A DNA stretch of 64,000 bases, from assembly GCA_021229015.1 (NCBI GenBank), contig CM037779.1, positions 1,488,001 through 1,552,000 of the forward strand. Direction: 5' to 3'. The translations under genes were made by a program, and so were the position numbers. Positions 47,470 to 59,480 of the stretch are shown one piece after another. Under the pieces are notes generated by a model. The model worked only from the letters and a program-made list of their open reading frames with translations, was not told where the DNA came from and made no database searches. This stretch comes from Solen grandis. Lineage: Eukaryota > Mollusca > Bivalvia > Adapedonta > Solenidae. Every line of letters starts with the position of its first letter. Position 1 is the stretch's first letter.

Positions 47470-47711
47470 TTAACCCTTTCCCTCATAGAGGATACCCTGA
47501 AAAGACCTATCCGAACAGCATAAAACCAGATCAGCCTGCGAGTAACTCGCAGGCTAATCAGGTTTTATGCTGTTCGCTGCTCCTTAGTGGTCTGGTAATG
47601 AGGATTTTACAATTAAATTTGGTAAGGTTTGAGTTTGGCTTTCTGCAGATCAGACTTAATGTGGTACCTATTGAGTGCATCAAAATGAGTCTATATGAGC
47701 AAAAGGGTTAA
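47470..47711 (+). mobile_element. MITE family 1, copy 9
   Basis: TTAA both sides; right TIR partly changed (TATGAGCAAAAGGG). Confidence 0.87.
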
Positions 47712-48790
47712 CACAAAGGGAGAAAACTAAGATGCTGGGACTCATATATTAGAGTGTTTACTCTCTGAGCTATCAAAAACTAAAATGTTTTCATTTATGA
47801 AATTCAGTTTATTTATGAATTCAAGGATTAATGATACACATGTAAAGCAACTGTGATCTTAATTCTTTAAACACAAACTTTTGCATGGCTTTTTCATGAC
47901 ATATGAGTTGAAAATCCAGACTGGGATCAATTTCAAGACCATGCACTAGCATGAAACATGAGTACAATACCAAGTGATGAGCCATCTGACTTACAACAGG
48001 CTGTCACCACATAAGTAGTCCTTATGGCTGATTTGGACGGGTGACAGTTATAAGCCTACATGTCAAAAGTATCCACCGCAGGCTGACAAAACAGTGAAGT
48101 TAATAGAATTCCATGAAAACAAAACAACAAAAGATACATGATACTTGTCTTCTTTTACTACTTGTAAATGCACACAGATGATATAAAAATATATGACGGT
48201 AAAATAACTACATTGTTTAAAGATAATTTGTGGTCACACAGTATCAAATAAATTATTCTTAGTAATGAATGGTCGTTACTTTCACTGCATATAAAGGGCA
48301 AACATATTTCAGATGAAAATAGACAGATGACCAGACATTCATGCCACGAAACTAATAGGATTTGTAAGTAGTCAAGGGAAAATTTACGTGCATAGAAAAC
48401 CATAAAGGTTGATAAGAAATATAAAACAGTATTTCCTGATTTTTTTTTTTGTATTTCTGTATTTTGTGTATGATGACTGAAGGCCCCATTGCAATGAAAC
48501 TTAAATTGTCTCATTAAAATAACATAAATGTATTTTAAGTACCAGTAGTATACACATATATATCCATGCATGGTAATCTTTTCTCACATGATTCAACATT
48601 ACTCAAGGTAGATCTTTTCACTTGGTTTCATAAATTGTTACACAATACATTATGCAATTTGCATACAATGATGGTAATGCATATTAATATATATTTTGGA
48701 TGCTGCATGTTTTAAAGAGTAGATAATTTTGTAATGAGCTAGATATATGCAAAGAGATTTTTTTTTTTTTTTTTTTAGAGTTTACAAACA
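47712..48790. other. Non-genic sequence
   Basis: No exon, repeat or structured element was recognised. A 137-codon minus frame (48158-48571) is AT-rich and unlike any family I know. Confidence 0.45.
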
Positions 48791-48798
48791 AATTATTT

Positions 48799-48950
48799 CA
48801 GTTATACAGCAATGATTATTTAAAGGTGGAGCAAGAAATGAACAGCACAATGGGTACCAGGATAGAATCATCAGCCTACGGTAAGTCAAATGGAAAACTT
48901 CATGACATTAAAAACTGGGCTCAAACCCCCAGGGGTGAGGGCGAAGAGAT
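48799..48950 (-). repeat. Diverged tRNA-type SINE fragment
   Basis: 'atttcagttatacagcaatg', 'ggtggagcaag' and 'ctacggtaagtcaaatgga', then a B-box-like 'gggctcaaacccccag' (minus strand), parallel the copy at 24517-24768. Confidence 0.6.
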
Positions 48951-49083
48951 AAAAAAAATACCTCACTGTATTGCCAAATAAAAAAAAAATGTGCCCAACA
49001 AATTATATACTTGTTTTTCCTGTGTCACTTATGGATATATTGACCATTATATTGATACAATAAATTCTATGACTATTTTTTTT

Positions 49084-49271
49084 CAATAGACTCATTTTGA
49101 CACACTCAATAGGTACCACATAAAGCCTGATCTGCAGAAAACCACAGTTAAACCTTAAGAAATTTAATTGTAAAATCCTCATTACCAGACCACTGAGGAG
49201 CAGCGAACAGCATAAAACCTGATCAGCCTGCGAGTTACTCGCAGGCTGATCTGGTTTTATGTTGTTCGCAT
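49084..49271 (-). mobile_element. MITE family 1, copy 10, both ends lost
   Basis: The interior is recognisable from 'agactcattttgacacactc' to 'ctggttttatgttgttcgca'. The TTAA/TIR termini are missing on both sides. Confidence 0.82.
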
Positions 49272-49463
49272 CATTAACACACGTTTAAAAAAATCAAGGT
49301 TAAAAGGAAAAAGGTTTTTGCACTGTATTTTGTAATTAAAATTAACCTTAAAAATATCAAAGTTTAACGTTTTTTTTTCCATGTGGCATACAAAGCATCA
49401 GACAGCACGCATACATACAAATAATAACAACTCATTCTTTCACATTACAACATGTCAAACAGA

Positions 49464-49672
49464 TACTGTAGAATCATTAATTTTTGTGGGGAACTAATTT
49501 TCGTTGATTTCGTGGATGACTTTATCCGTGAATATTTATCCCAAGAAAACTGTTTATTTCATAGACCTAATGTTTTCTAAACATGATTCCACGAATATAT
49601 GTACACGAAATTGATTTAATTACAGATGCCACGAAATTTTATGTCAACGAAAATAAATGATTTTACTGTAGT
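49464..49672. mobile_element. MITE-like element with ACTGTA ends
   Basis: The left 'actgtagaatcattaatttt' is an imperfect inverse of the right 'aataaatgattttactgtag'. 'ttcgtggat' / 'ccacgaa' inverted pairs lie inside. It is an AT-rich element without coding capacity. Confidence 0.65.
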
Positions 49673-50980
49673 TGATATTATGAGAGAGGGAGAGTCATTA
49701 TTATGTACTGCATATTTTTCATTGGACGTATATGCATTTGGTCAGTGTCGTGTAGGTCTTACCCGGTATATCCGTATATACAATGAATAAGTAAAATACT
49801 TATTTAGAATATATAACAATATTCAAAATACTATTTTGCATATATGTGAATATTCGAACACTGAATATTAATGAAGATATAAAGCAATTAATTAATTCTG
49901 GTGCAAGCCAAGTGAGAATATACAACACATCTAATCTAATAGCAGAATTAAATCACAGAATCGATCAACAATGAAGATTTTTAACTTTTATGTAAATGTA
50001 TGAAAATTATCCGATATGGGATTTCATTCTAAATCTGCAATGCATGAATGTTTATTGTGAAGGTGAATTTAAAATCCCAATGCCATATGATGCTTTCTGT
50101 AAGTTAATCATTTTAACATATGACTGTATTTGTAAAATCCTAATTAGTGGGTATATTGCATAAAGAATAATATAATAATAATAATAAGATATTGAAAGAT
50201 AATGAACTTTTTCAATGCCATAGCCAGTGAAGACATATTTAATGTCATTAGAAATTGAAGTACTTCAAATTTTGCAATTTAAGCTACATTATATGAATAT
50301 CTACACGGATCTGCCTCAATCATCTGCCGTTAAAAGTGCGTTAACCTCCGGTTAAAATGACATCCTTTATTCCGGCCAATGACCCCATCACAAATTACTA
50401 TTTCAAGTTTGCAACATGTCAAGCACCTATCGCCTTCAATATATGATTCCCCAAATGTCCACTGAGTTCATTCCACCCTTCAGAAAACCACCTTTGACAC
50501 TTATAAATGAGTGCATGAGACGGACCTACATTTTGTCTGCTAACTACAATTAGTTTCCAAAATCTCTGTATTGGAGCCATTTAAAGCTGTGAGCACTAAG
50601 TGAATGACATTTCTGTACACTGAACAGTTCTTTCACCTTATTATGACTTTTACCATTAAGGTAGCAGTGGTATATATAATTTTTCATCAATGTTAAATTC
50701 TGAATAATGAGGTCTCAACTTATGATGCAGACGCCTGTGATATTTTTTTCACTTGCAATGTAAAGTTAAATTGGAATTTAAATGCAAGCAGCGAAATTAC
50801 ACTTCCATTCAAGATAGGTGCATTTTCATGATAATATATATTATAAGCACTGGAGAAAAAAAGTTACATGTGAGCGCAAAAAAAGATATTCAAAACCATT
50901 TAAACAACTAATTAATTTTTTATGATTTTCACAAATATTGTGAAAATTTTCAGTTTGATATATCACAAACTTTTATTTCC
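49673..50980. other. Non-genic sequence
   Basis: No exon was recognised. The segment 50.29-50.57 kb has more balanced composition than its surroundings but no open frame, and could be a regulatory or conserved non-coding stretch (speculative). Confidence 0.35.
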
Positions 50981-50982
50981 TT

Positions 50983-51400
50983 TGAGGAAAAGTCCATGAT
51001 ATTTCCATGAGTCCATATTTTTTTTTTAGGAAAAGTCCATGATGTTTCCATAAGTCCATTTTTTTAATTTTTTTTAGGAAAAGTCCATGATATTTTCATA
51101 AGTCCATATTTTTTTTGAGGAGAAGTCCACAATATTTCCATAAGTCCATATTTTATTTTTTTTAGGAAAAGTCCACGATATTTCCATAAATCCATTATTT
51201 TTTTTTAGGAAAAGTCCATGATATTTCCATAAGTCCATTTTTTTTTATTTTTTTTTAGGAAAAGTCCATGATATTTCCATAAGTCCATTTTTTTAAAAAA
51301 AAATTTTTTAGGAAAAGTCCATGATATTTCCATAAGTCCATTTTTTTTTTTTTAGGAAAAGTCCACGATATTTCCATAAGTCCATAATTTTTTTTACCTT
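50983..51400. repeat. Tandem repeat, unit 40-51 bp, about nine copies
   Basis: 'aggaaaagtccatgatattt' then 'ccataagtccat' recurs, separated by T runs of varying length, which explains the uneven period. Confidence 0.9.
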
Positions 51401-51519
51401 TGAAAACAGATGATGATTTCCAATGGAGTCAGTGGTCTATCCCACGTATAATCACTATAAAGTTTACATCTTGCAATCAATTGACAGTATTTATCACAGT
51501 GATAATTAATTTATTAACA

Positions 51520-51780
51520 AGAGTGCTGGTTATCACAAAATAGGCCTGTCCTGTAATTTTATCAATTCAAGGGTCGTAACTCTGAATATGTCAAGGATAT
51601 TCTGAGAGGTTTTCAAATTTGATTGAGATACTGTGCAAATAAACATTGTGAAAAAGTTTGGTAAAGATGGGTTCATGTTTGTTAGAGTTGAAGAGGGGAC
51701 ACTTTATTTAGCACTTTTTCATCAATTCAAGGGCAATAACTCTGGAGTGTCTAGGTTCACAAAATTCTAGCAACTTACAT
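51520..51780. repeat. Dispersed repeat 'aacaagagtgctggttatca'
   Basis: It is related to 61.55-62.05 kb. Both have 'tatcaattcaagggc.(g/a)taactctg' and 'gtttggtaaagatgg' phrases in the same order. Confidence 0.65.
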
Positions 51781-51887
51781 GATAGTAAAAAAAATACAAT
51801 AACATCTTTTACACATTTTAATTATTAATATTAAAAATGGTCATACTATATAAGAAATTCAAGCTGTACAAGTTATTAAGTTTATCT

Positions 51888-52123
51888 TTGACCATTTACA
51901 TCTGTAATATTCATGTACAATTTTTGACTTGATAAATCATAATTTCTTTATCTTTAAATTGTATATAAACCAATGGATGTTTTTATTTGCTGAGCAGATT
52001 GTACAGGATCTAAACTGCAATATTGTAGGAGTAAATAAAGGAGACCCTGACCAGACTGCTCCTTTAAAGAGCTGTCTAATTTTGGTCTGCTCTGTTCCCA
52101 AGCTTGTCAAAACACTTTTTGAG
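51888..52123 (+). mobile_element. MITE family 2 copy
   Basis: It shares 'gaccatttaca.(t)ct', 'aatattcatgtac', 'gctgagcagattgtacagga' and 'ggagaccctgaccagactgc' with 53096-53341. It runs straight into the inverted repeat at 52124. Confidence 0.6.
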
Positions 52124-52191
52124 GGCTCAGCGCAAAACAGTCGTAACTAGTTCTTTAATACATATAAGTTACGACCGTTTTGCGCTGAGCC
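52124..52191. repeat. Near-perfect inverted repeat
   Basis: 'ggctcagcgcaaaacagtcg' then 'taact' on the left is matched by 'agttacgaccgttttgcgct' then 'gagcc' on the right. The arms are about 25 bases with one mismatch, and the loop is about 18 bases. Confidence 0.85.
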
Positions 52192-52739
52192 GTCAATTTA
52201 TATATGGCTAAGAGTTTAAAAACTGCATAATGACTTGGTTCATATTTCTCTGTTTTTTTTTTTATCTTTCCACAGGAAAGAAAAAGAGGGTGAAAAAGGT
52301 GGGATGGGAGGCATACTTTTTTCTTTTGTTTCATGTGGGGAAATAAATCTAACTTTGTCCAAAATGGCTAAACAGGAGACAAAAACTAAAGATTGCATGA
52401 ATAAGGAGGTAATGTGATGAAAAAACTCAGGGAAATAAACAACAAAAAATCTGCCCTAAAATGTCACAATCTTCCACTGCCTTAAAGGTAGATATAATGT
52501 ATTGTTTGTTTTTATATTCAGAACAAGTTAATGTTTTTTTTCTAGAAGGACAGTCTTGTGTGTTTTTAAGTAAATTAATAAAAACTGAAGATGAAATAAA
52601 TGCATATTTTTTCTTCAAAATCTGTGTAAGAATGTAAAATAGGTCTACAGCCAAAAATGGCTTATTAGTGGATGGTCTGCCTCATATTGTACATGTATAT
52701 CAATTGTGAATAGATTTCCAATCAAAACCTCTTTCAATT

Positions 52740-52824
52740 ACACAAGCTTGGCTACAATAACACAAGCTTGGCTACATTTACACAAGCTTGGCTACATTTA
52801 CACAAGCTTTGCTACAATTACACC
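52740..52824. repeat. 20-bp tandem repeat, four copies
   Basis: The unit is 'acacaagcttggctacattt' with small changes. It lies just before MITE copy 11. Confidence 0.9.
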
Positions 52825-52849
52825 AACAATACTTAGTGTTTATGAATAC

Positions 52850-53091
52850 TTAACCCTTTCCCTCATAAAGGACACCATGAAAAGACCTATGCGAACAGCA
52901 TAAAACCAGATCAGCCTGCGAGTAACTCGCAGGCTGATCAGGTTTTATGCTGTTCGCTGCTCCTCAGTGGTTTGGAAATGAGGATTTTGTAATTAAATTT
53001 GGTAAGGTTTAACTGTGGTTTTCTGCAGATCAGGCTTTATGTGGTACCTATTGAGTGCGTCAAAATGAGTCTATATGAGGGAAAGGGTTAA
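52850..53091 (+). mobile_element. MITE family 1, copy 11 (full length)
   Basis: TTAA both sides, intact TIRs and full palindrome. It is one of the least diverged copies. Confidence 0.9.
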
Positions 53092-53095
53092 AATC

Positions 53096-53341
53096 TTAAC
53101 CATTTACCTCATGAATATTCATATATAGAGTTTTGGCTTGATAAATGTTCATTTACAGAACTTTAAATAGTATATGAAACAATGGATTTTTTTTTGCTGT
53201 GCAGACTGTGTAGAATCTGAACTACAACACCGTATAAGCTGACAGAGGAGACCCTGGCCTGAGACAGCTCCTATAGGAGCTGTCTGATCTGGGTCTACTC
53301 TGTAAATGTGTCAAAATGAGTCTTTATGAGGCATAGGGTAA
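53096..53341 (+). mobile_element. MITE family 2, best copy
   Basis: It begins 'ttaaccatttacctcatgaa' and ends 'caaaatgagtctttatgagg' then 'catagggtaa'. An internal palindrome 'gacagctcctataggagctg' lies at about 53263. It follows MITE copy 11 after five bases. Confidence 0.75.
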
Positions 53342-54109
53342 TGTAAATATTAGGCAAGTTCCTGTTGTTTTTAAAAGAACTTGAGCAAATGAATACTGGG
53401 GTGAGTTGCTCACACAATATGTTCCAATAAGTTTCATTGTCTGGTTCTTGGCTGGGGTATCTGTAATCTTGAGGATGATTGGGAACCAGACTACAAAATG
53501 TATTGAAAATACTTGTGTAAGCAACTTGCCCCAGGTAAAGTAGCATAAATAACTACCTCATGAAATAAAATGTACTTTTATTAGGGAAAACAGAATAATG
53601 AAATAATTGTATTTAAGTATTGACTTAGCACTAATTGAAGCAAATGGAATGCATGTAGTTCTAGATCTGATAATATGACAATTTTTATACCCTAGAATGC
53701 ATGATCTGCTACTCCCTGTCAACCTAATTTTCATTGAAGAATGTTTATAACAACATTAACATACCTATTTCATGTACTTTCTTCACTCTAATTTGGAGCC
53801 AAACTTTAGAAGTTTAATTTACATTCTGTTACAACATTGTCAACATGTGTTAACAACAAAATGCGCACCTGAAAGCAAATGACAAACTAAATTAAGACAG
53901 ATAAGTTGCGCTTTTTACGTATCAAAATAGTTTAAAGGACATTCTCTTCTAATGGTTTGGCGCGAATATGAAATATATTTTAAAAAGTTTACATTTTAAT
54001 AGGTATGTACTAAATTTGGGAAGGATTTGTAATCATGAAATCAGTGATACTTTACTGTTAAATCATTAAAATAATTTTTGCTGACATTAAATTTGGTTGA
54101 TTATCTATT

Positions 54110-54825
54110 AAAGGGATTTTCAGGGGTATCTTTATTGTTGGACAATGTGAAGCCTACATAAAGATTTTTTGTGGGGATATATGAGTCAAGGTCATACTTA
54201 GAAAATCGGTTCTTTCACTGGACACTCAAGTCTTAAATTGGTAAACATTAATTTTGCACCAAACTATTTGAAAATCCAGTAATCTTAGGTCAAGTTACAG
54301 CCCGGACAAGAATATATGCATTGATTTTCTATTGTTGACCTCTAAGTATGAACTTGACCTTTGAGCGAGAAACCTGGTTCTTTTGCATGACACTCCCTCT
54401 TAATCTGGTAAACATTTGTGACAAATCATTTGGAAATCCAGCAAGGCATTGCTAAGTTACAGCCCGGACAAGCATTTTGGCTTTATTATCTATTGTTGAC
54501 CTCTAAGTATGATCGTGACCTTTGAGTGTGTAATCTGATCCTTTCGTGTGACATTCCAACTTAACAATAGTAAACATTTGTGCAAAACCATTTGGAAATC
54601 AAGTGAGGTATTGTTAAGTAAGAGCCTGGACAAAAAAATCCGGAGTAGTGGGGGTATAAATATCTTAGCTTTAGACCTTGTAATTTTGGAGAAGAATTTG
54701 AGCTCATGTGACCTACTTTTTCAACCAATCAAAACACTTGGTAAATTTTTTGGAAGCCAGACACAAGGCATACTAATAGCTCAACATGACAATGTTGTGC
54801 TCAGGTGAGCTAAAAATAAAATGAG
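54110..54825. repeat. Dispersed repeat with about 160-bp internal units
   Basis: 'agttacagcccggacaag', 'attgttgacctctaagtatga' (split in pieces) and 'gtaaacatttgtg' recur two or three times. It ends 'gtgctcaggtgagctaaaaa', like the element at 18366. Confidence 0.7.
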
Positions 54826-56580
54826 AGTTCCAACTTAAGGTTTCCTTTAGTCCCTTTCCTGAGATCAACAGCTGGATCCATGCATACAACCACAAAAGTA
54901 ATTTGTTTTCATAGTACAGTGTCATGCCACAGGCAAATCTTATTGTACCACATCCCTCCCAACATCAATCTCCAAGCAGAGTTGTCGTTCGTTCCTCACA
55001 TAACATCTCTGCTATGGGCTCAATGACAAGAATCTTGTCGAAACAGAAAACACTCATTTAACAAGGATTTAAGGGTATTTTACGGATCAAAAGTATAGAA
55101 ACATTGAATAAATACTTTTTGAATCATCATAAAACGTGTGTAAAATATTAATTTCAGTTGTTATTATCGGAACTATTTTCTGCCTTTTTTCACCAACAGG
55201 AACAATCCGCAAACGCTTGTCTGCAAATGTAAATATTCACAGATTCAGCCGTATATCGGGATTTAAAGCCAGCTTTTTATTTTCATATTTTGTAATTTTA
55301 ATGACCATTTCGATCAGGATCAGTAGTGTTATTTATATATATTTCACAGCTTAAGGAGCCTATCTAGTCTCCTTCAAATTATATATTTGAACAACGGTCT
55401 GGATGACGTCATATATTTGGAACTACTTTCTGAGAGCCCACCACAGAGGTGAATGTAGTGTAAGCCGATGAATATCCCAACACAAGGCTAGATGCACCAC
55501 TAAGTAAAACCCTTACCATGGCAACATATCACATCTAGTCATACCTTTTGGCTAAGCAGTTCTTCAGGTGCATCACTAAAATTAAACCCAAACTAAGGGA
55601 GTTAAAAAGACCCTATATATCAATATATATAGCATGCTGGGGTTCTACAGACAATTATCTCAAAAACCAATCCAGTCTGACAACTAAAGACCTCAAACAA
55701 GCAACTTCAAAATTTTGATATTTTTAAAGTACTCTATAAAAGAAAATAAATGCTGATGTACTGCCATGCTCAAAGGAGTCACCAGGAATCTGTTCCCTAT
55801 ATTTTCAAAGCTCCCTGACACATAAAACATATGCAAGCACTTATTTCACCCTAAATTATGTAACAGAGGAAAATACTTTTTGATAGTTATTTTGTTTTAT
55901 CATTTTACTTTACAGCAACATATTTGACCTCTAATTCAGCAGCCTAATTCTTTTTACCTTTATTTACTTTTCAATCAAGCCCTTCATCAGCTTTCATATC
56001 CGTACACAGCGTTTTCTAACTGAAAATGGCACCGTAAAACATATCCCCCCGTCTCTGACAATAAAAGAGGCTGAACAAAGATATTACAGAATTCTATGTG
56101 AGTTTAAGTGTCGGGTATATAAAGAAACAATCTCCCCCTAAATCCCTGCAATATATCCATTATTACCTGGACCTACGCAGATCAGAAAACCAGATCTTAA
56201 AACTACCAGCCGAACAACAGCATTTCTTTCCCATTTCACATTTAGATATTACAATTAATGTTCAAACTAGTTTTAACAGATCTATCAATGCTGTAAAATA
56301 TCTATTCTAGGCAAGGGCTTATCATCGGAGCACTTAAAAACTCATTCTTCGCATAAAAGTATGCGTAAGCATCACCACTGCCCTGCCAAATCTGCATACA
56401 TGTCAATCAAGGTGCAAAGGTAGACCTGCTATCCAATTATCTGTTCTCAAACGGTTCTGTATATTTCATTTATAACTCCATTACATTTATCTTGGCAATA
56501 TTTCTGGGAAATCAGGGTCTATCACAACCTCTCCCCCCTTCTTAAAACACTTACTGCAATCCATTTTCCACCCTAGTGTT
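54826..56580. other. Non-genic sequence
   Basis: No exon was recognised on either strand. Short frames at 55136-55354 and 56098-56310 lack family similarity and splice context. Confidence 0.4.
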
Positions 56581-56639
56581 CAGGTATCTGAAATTTTGAT
56601 TTTTTTTTGTCTAGAACACCCCACCCACACCCCACTACC

Positions 56640-57216
56640 ACCCATCTGTACTAAAACATTTTGAAATCTGGCCAGTATAGTTTTGAAGAAGATGACTTTT
56701 AAAATTTTCATAATTCATTTCTTTCTATTGCCAATTCAACCAGAGTCCTATATGAATCAGGTTTATTTAAGCAACTTTTGTGAAGGTTGACCCAAGGATC
56801 ATCCCTGCTAAGTTTAATCAAATACTGTCCAGCAGTTTCAGAAGAGATGTCATTTAAAAGCTTCACTATATACATTTAAGGTAAATTAGCTATGCCCCTG
56901 GCAGCCAAGTTTTTTACAGATCGGAATAATATTAGCAATCTTGGTAGATGGTTACCCAAGGAACATCTGTACCAAAACATTTTTAAGTCTGGCCAGTAGT
57001 ATTGAAGAAGATGATATTTAAAGTTATCATATTTTTTTTTTCTTTCTGTTGCCATGGCTACCAGAGTTCTACATGGATCAAGTTTAATCAAATTCTGTCC
57101 AACAGTTTCAGAGGACATGTAGTTTTAAGCAAATTGTTGACGACGGATGAAGCACGACGACAAATGCAGGATGATCCTAATAGCTCACCATGAGCATGTT
57201 GTGCTCAGGTGAGCTT
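56640..57216. repeat. Dispersed repeat with two internal units of about 300 bp
   Basis: 'aaacattttgaaatctggcc' / 'aaacatttttaagtctggcc' and 'agtttcagaagagatgtcat' / 'agtttcagaggacatgtag' repeat in order. It ends 'gtgctcaggtgagcttaaaa'. Confidence 0.7.
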
Positions 57217-57428
57217 AAAAATAACATGGGTACAAACAAGTCATGCAATAGTTTTAATTTTCAGCAAATTTTTCAACCCATCTTCTGACACTCAATTTCC
57301 TAAAATTTTGAGGGAAATTCAAAGTTTTATATGACCTGCATTTTGCAAATCATTCTTACATCTTCAGTTGATATTTTTCTCAACTCAAAAATCTCAATTT
57401 CTGTTTCACTATACCTTTGACCTTAATA

Positions 57429-57670
57429 TTAACCCTTTCCCTCATATAGACTCATTTTGACGCCATCAATAGGTATCACATAAAGCCATATCTGCAGAAA
57501 GCCAAACTCAAACCTTACCAAATTTAATTGCAAAATCCTCATTACCAGACCACTGAGGAGCAGCGAACAGCATAAAACCTGATCAGCCTGCGAGTTACTC
57601 GCAGGCTGATCTGGTTTTATGCTGTTCGCATAGGTCTTTTCATGGTTTCCTCTATGAGGGAAAGGGTTAA
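57429..57670 (-). mobile_element. MITE family 1, copy 12 (full length)
   Basis: TTAA both sides, intact TIRs, full palindrome. Confidence 0.9.
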
Positions 57671-57679
57671 AGCAGATTG

Positions 57680-58910
57680 TTTACAGATGGTCATTGATTT
57701 ATAACTATTTGTGTATTATATCTATTAACAGACACATGGTCACCCAATGCAACTATTCATGATAGTAATCATGTTTTGTTAGTCCATATATTTCTAAAAT
57801 TGGATCAATTCAATACTTGTGGCACATGTTGAATTTCACTGGGAGCATTTGCATATTCCAGGTAAAAACAAATAAAACCAACAACTCTACTTTTTGAAGT
57901 TATATTTGTGAAGAGAGTTTGCAGAGAAGGTGACACCAGAAATAGTGAATATAAAAGTATTTAATGTAAGTTGTGTTTGGAGCCTGATCAAACGGTTTAC
58001 GTTTATTTTCCTCTGGCAGACTCTGTAACAAAGGAACTGATGGGCGACGTGTTTCTTCCCTGGGATCCAAACACTTGCGCCAATGTCAATAAATAAGTAA
58101 GGATTTCTACACGTGTCTAAATCAATATCAGGAAATTCATTCATTCGCTTTTTATTATTTTTATTCTTATTAATAATTAATGCTTATATTTGCGCACATT
58201 AGAAAGACCCCAAAGGAGATGTATGGATTTCTTTGTGTTCTGCTTCAAAATGGCATGACTGACAATAATACAAAGTGTTTGTTTTTCATAAAATATTTTT
58301 TATCATTAAACACACAGTATTGCTTTATATATAGAACAGATTCCAAGCCATTAATAATTTATTTCTCATTAATCAGCAATTCACAATATAAAAACCATTA
58401 AAATGAACCAGCACTGTCATAAACAAGAATTATATTTACACGGGTGTCTCAGACATACGTCATCAATGAAAAAACAATTTTTTCAAGTTTCATAACTAAA
58501 TATGGGAAATACTGTTGTTGTAATTTGTTTACTCCTCAATGTACTGAAGTCCAGATCAAAAACAAATTATTGTTCACAGAGCAGGTCCATTATAAAGTTC
58601 TATGTCATGATATGGTCTAATATTTCTGAATTTCCTTTTAAATTACCAAGATGGATACAAAATTATCAGTTCAATGCTAACCAGTATCAGAGCCGGATTC
58701 AGGAGTCCAGGTTAGGTGTGGGAGGAGGGGGTGGCGTAATATCTAAACAAGAGGGTCAAGAGAGAAACATTGCCTTCATTGCCAATTATTGTATAATGAG
58801 TCATACTGAAAACATAATCCATGCAGAAGTACAGCAAGATCATATAAATCCCACACAAAAACTGTACCTGCCATCCAAATTTGAAGGTCCTAGCTCTAGT
58901 AAGTCTTTAA
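57680..58910. other. Non-genic sequence with short open frames
   Basis: A minus frame 57887-58144 and a plus frame 58502-58918 are open by chance or repeat content. The latter crosses a 'gtgtgggaggagggggtggc' repeat phrase. No family was recognised. Confidence 0.4.
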
Positions 58911-58914
58911 AAAA

Positions 58915-59480
58915 TTAAGTGACCCTTGGCGTGGGGTCAATTTTGACACAAGGGCCATGATTTGTACAGATTTGGTTAAGGTCCACTAGTAAACATATTA
59001 ACTCCAGGCTGTGTGGTTTCTGAAAAGAAGATTTTTCTAGTTTTTCCAATATAAGTCTATAAACAAAAAAGTGACCCTTGGGGCAGGGCCAGTTTTGACC
59101 CCAGGGCCATGACTTGGAAAAACTTGGCTGAGGTCTACTAAGGCATGTTACACACAAAATTATCTAAACTCCAGGCCTTGTGGTTTCTGACAAGAAGATT
59201 TTTCTAGTTTTTCCTATGTAAGTCTCTGTAAAATCAAGTGACCCCTGGCGGGGGCAATTTTACCTTAGGGCCATGATTTAACAAACTGGTAGTTCTAAAC
59301 CATGTTGGTTTTGTCAAGAAGATTTTTCTAGTTTTTCCTACGTAAGTCTATGTAAAATCAAGTGACCCCTTGGTCGGGGCCAATTTTAACTCCAGGGCCA
59401 TGATATAACTAACATGGTAGAGGTCCATAAGAAAATGCCACATACCAAATATCTAAGCTCTAGGCCATTCGGTTTTGGAG
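58915..59480. repeat. Tandem repeat, unit about 120-150 bp, four copies
   Basis: 'aagtgacccttgg.g(g)gg', then 'ccaattttgac.ccagggcc', then 'atgattt' recur at about 58916, 59070, 59238 and 59360, separated by 'gaagatttttctagtttttcc'. Confidence 0.8.

Noticed and set aside
48158..48571. 137-codon minus frame
   Set aside because: Phe/Ile/Leu/Tyr-rich composition expected from AT-rich non-coding DNA; no family.
58502..58918. 138-codon plus frame
   Set aside because: Crosses a G-rich dispersed repeat, has no family similarity, and shows no splice context.
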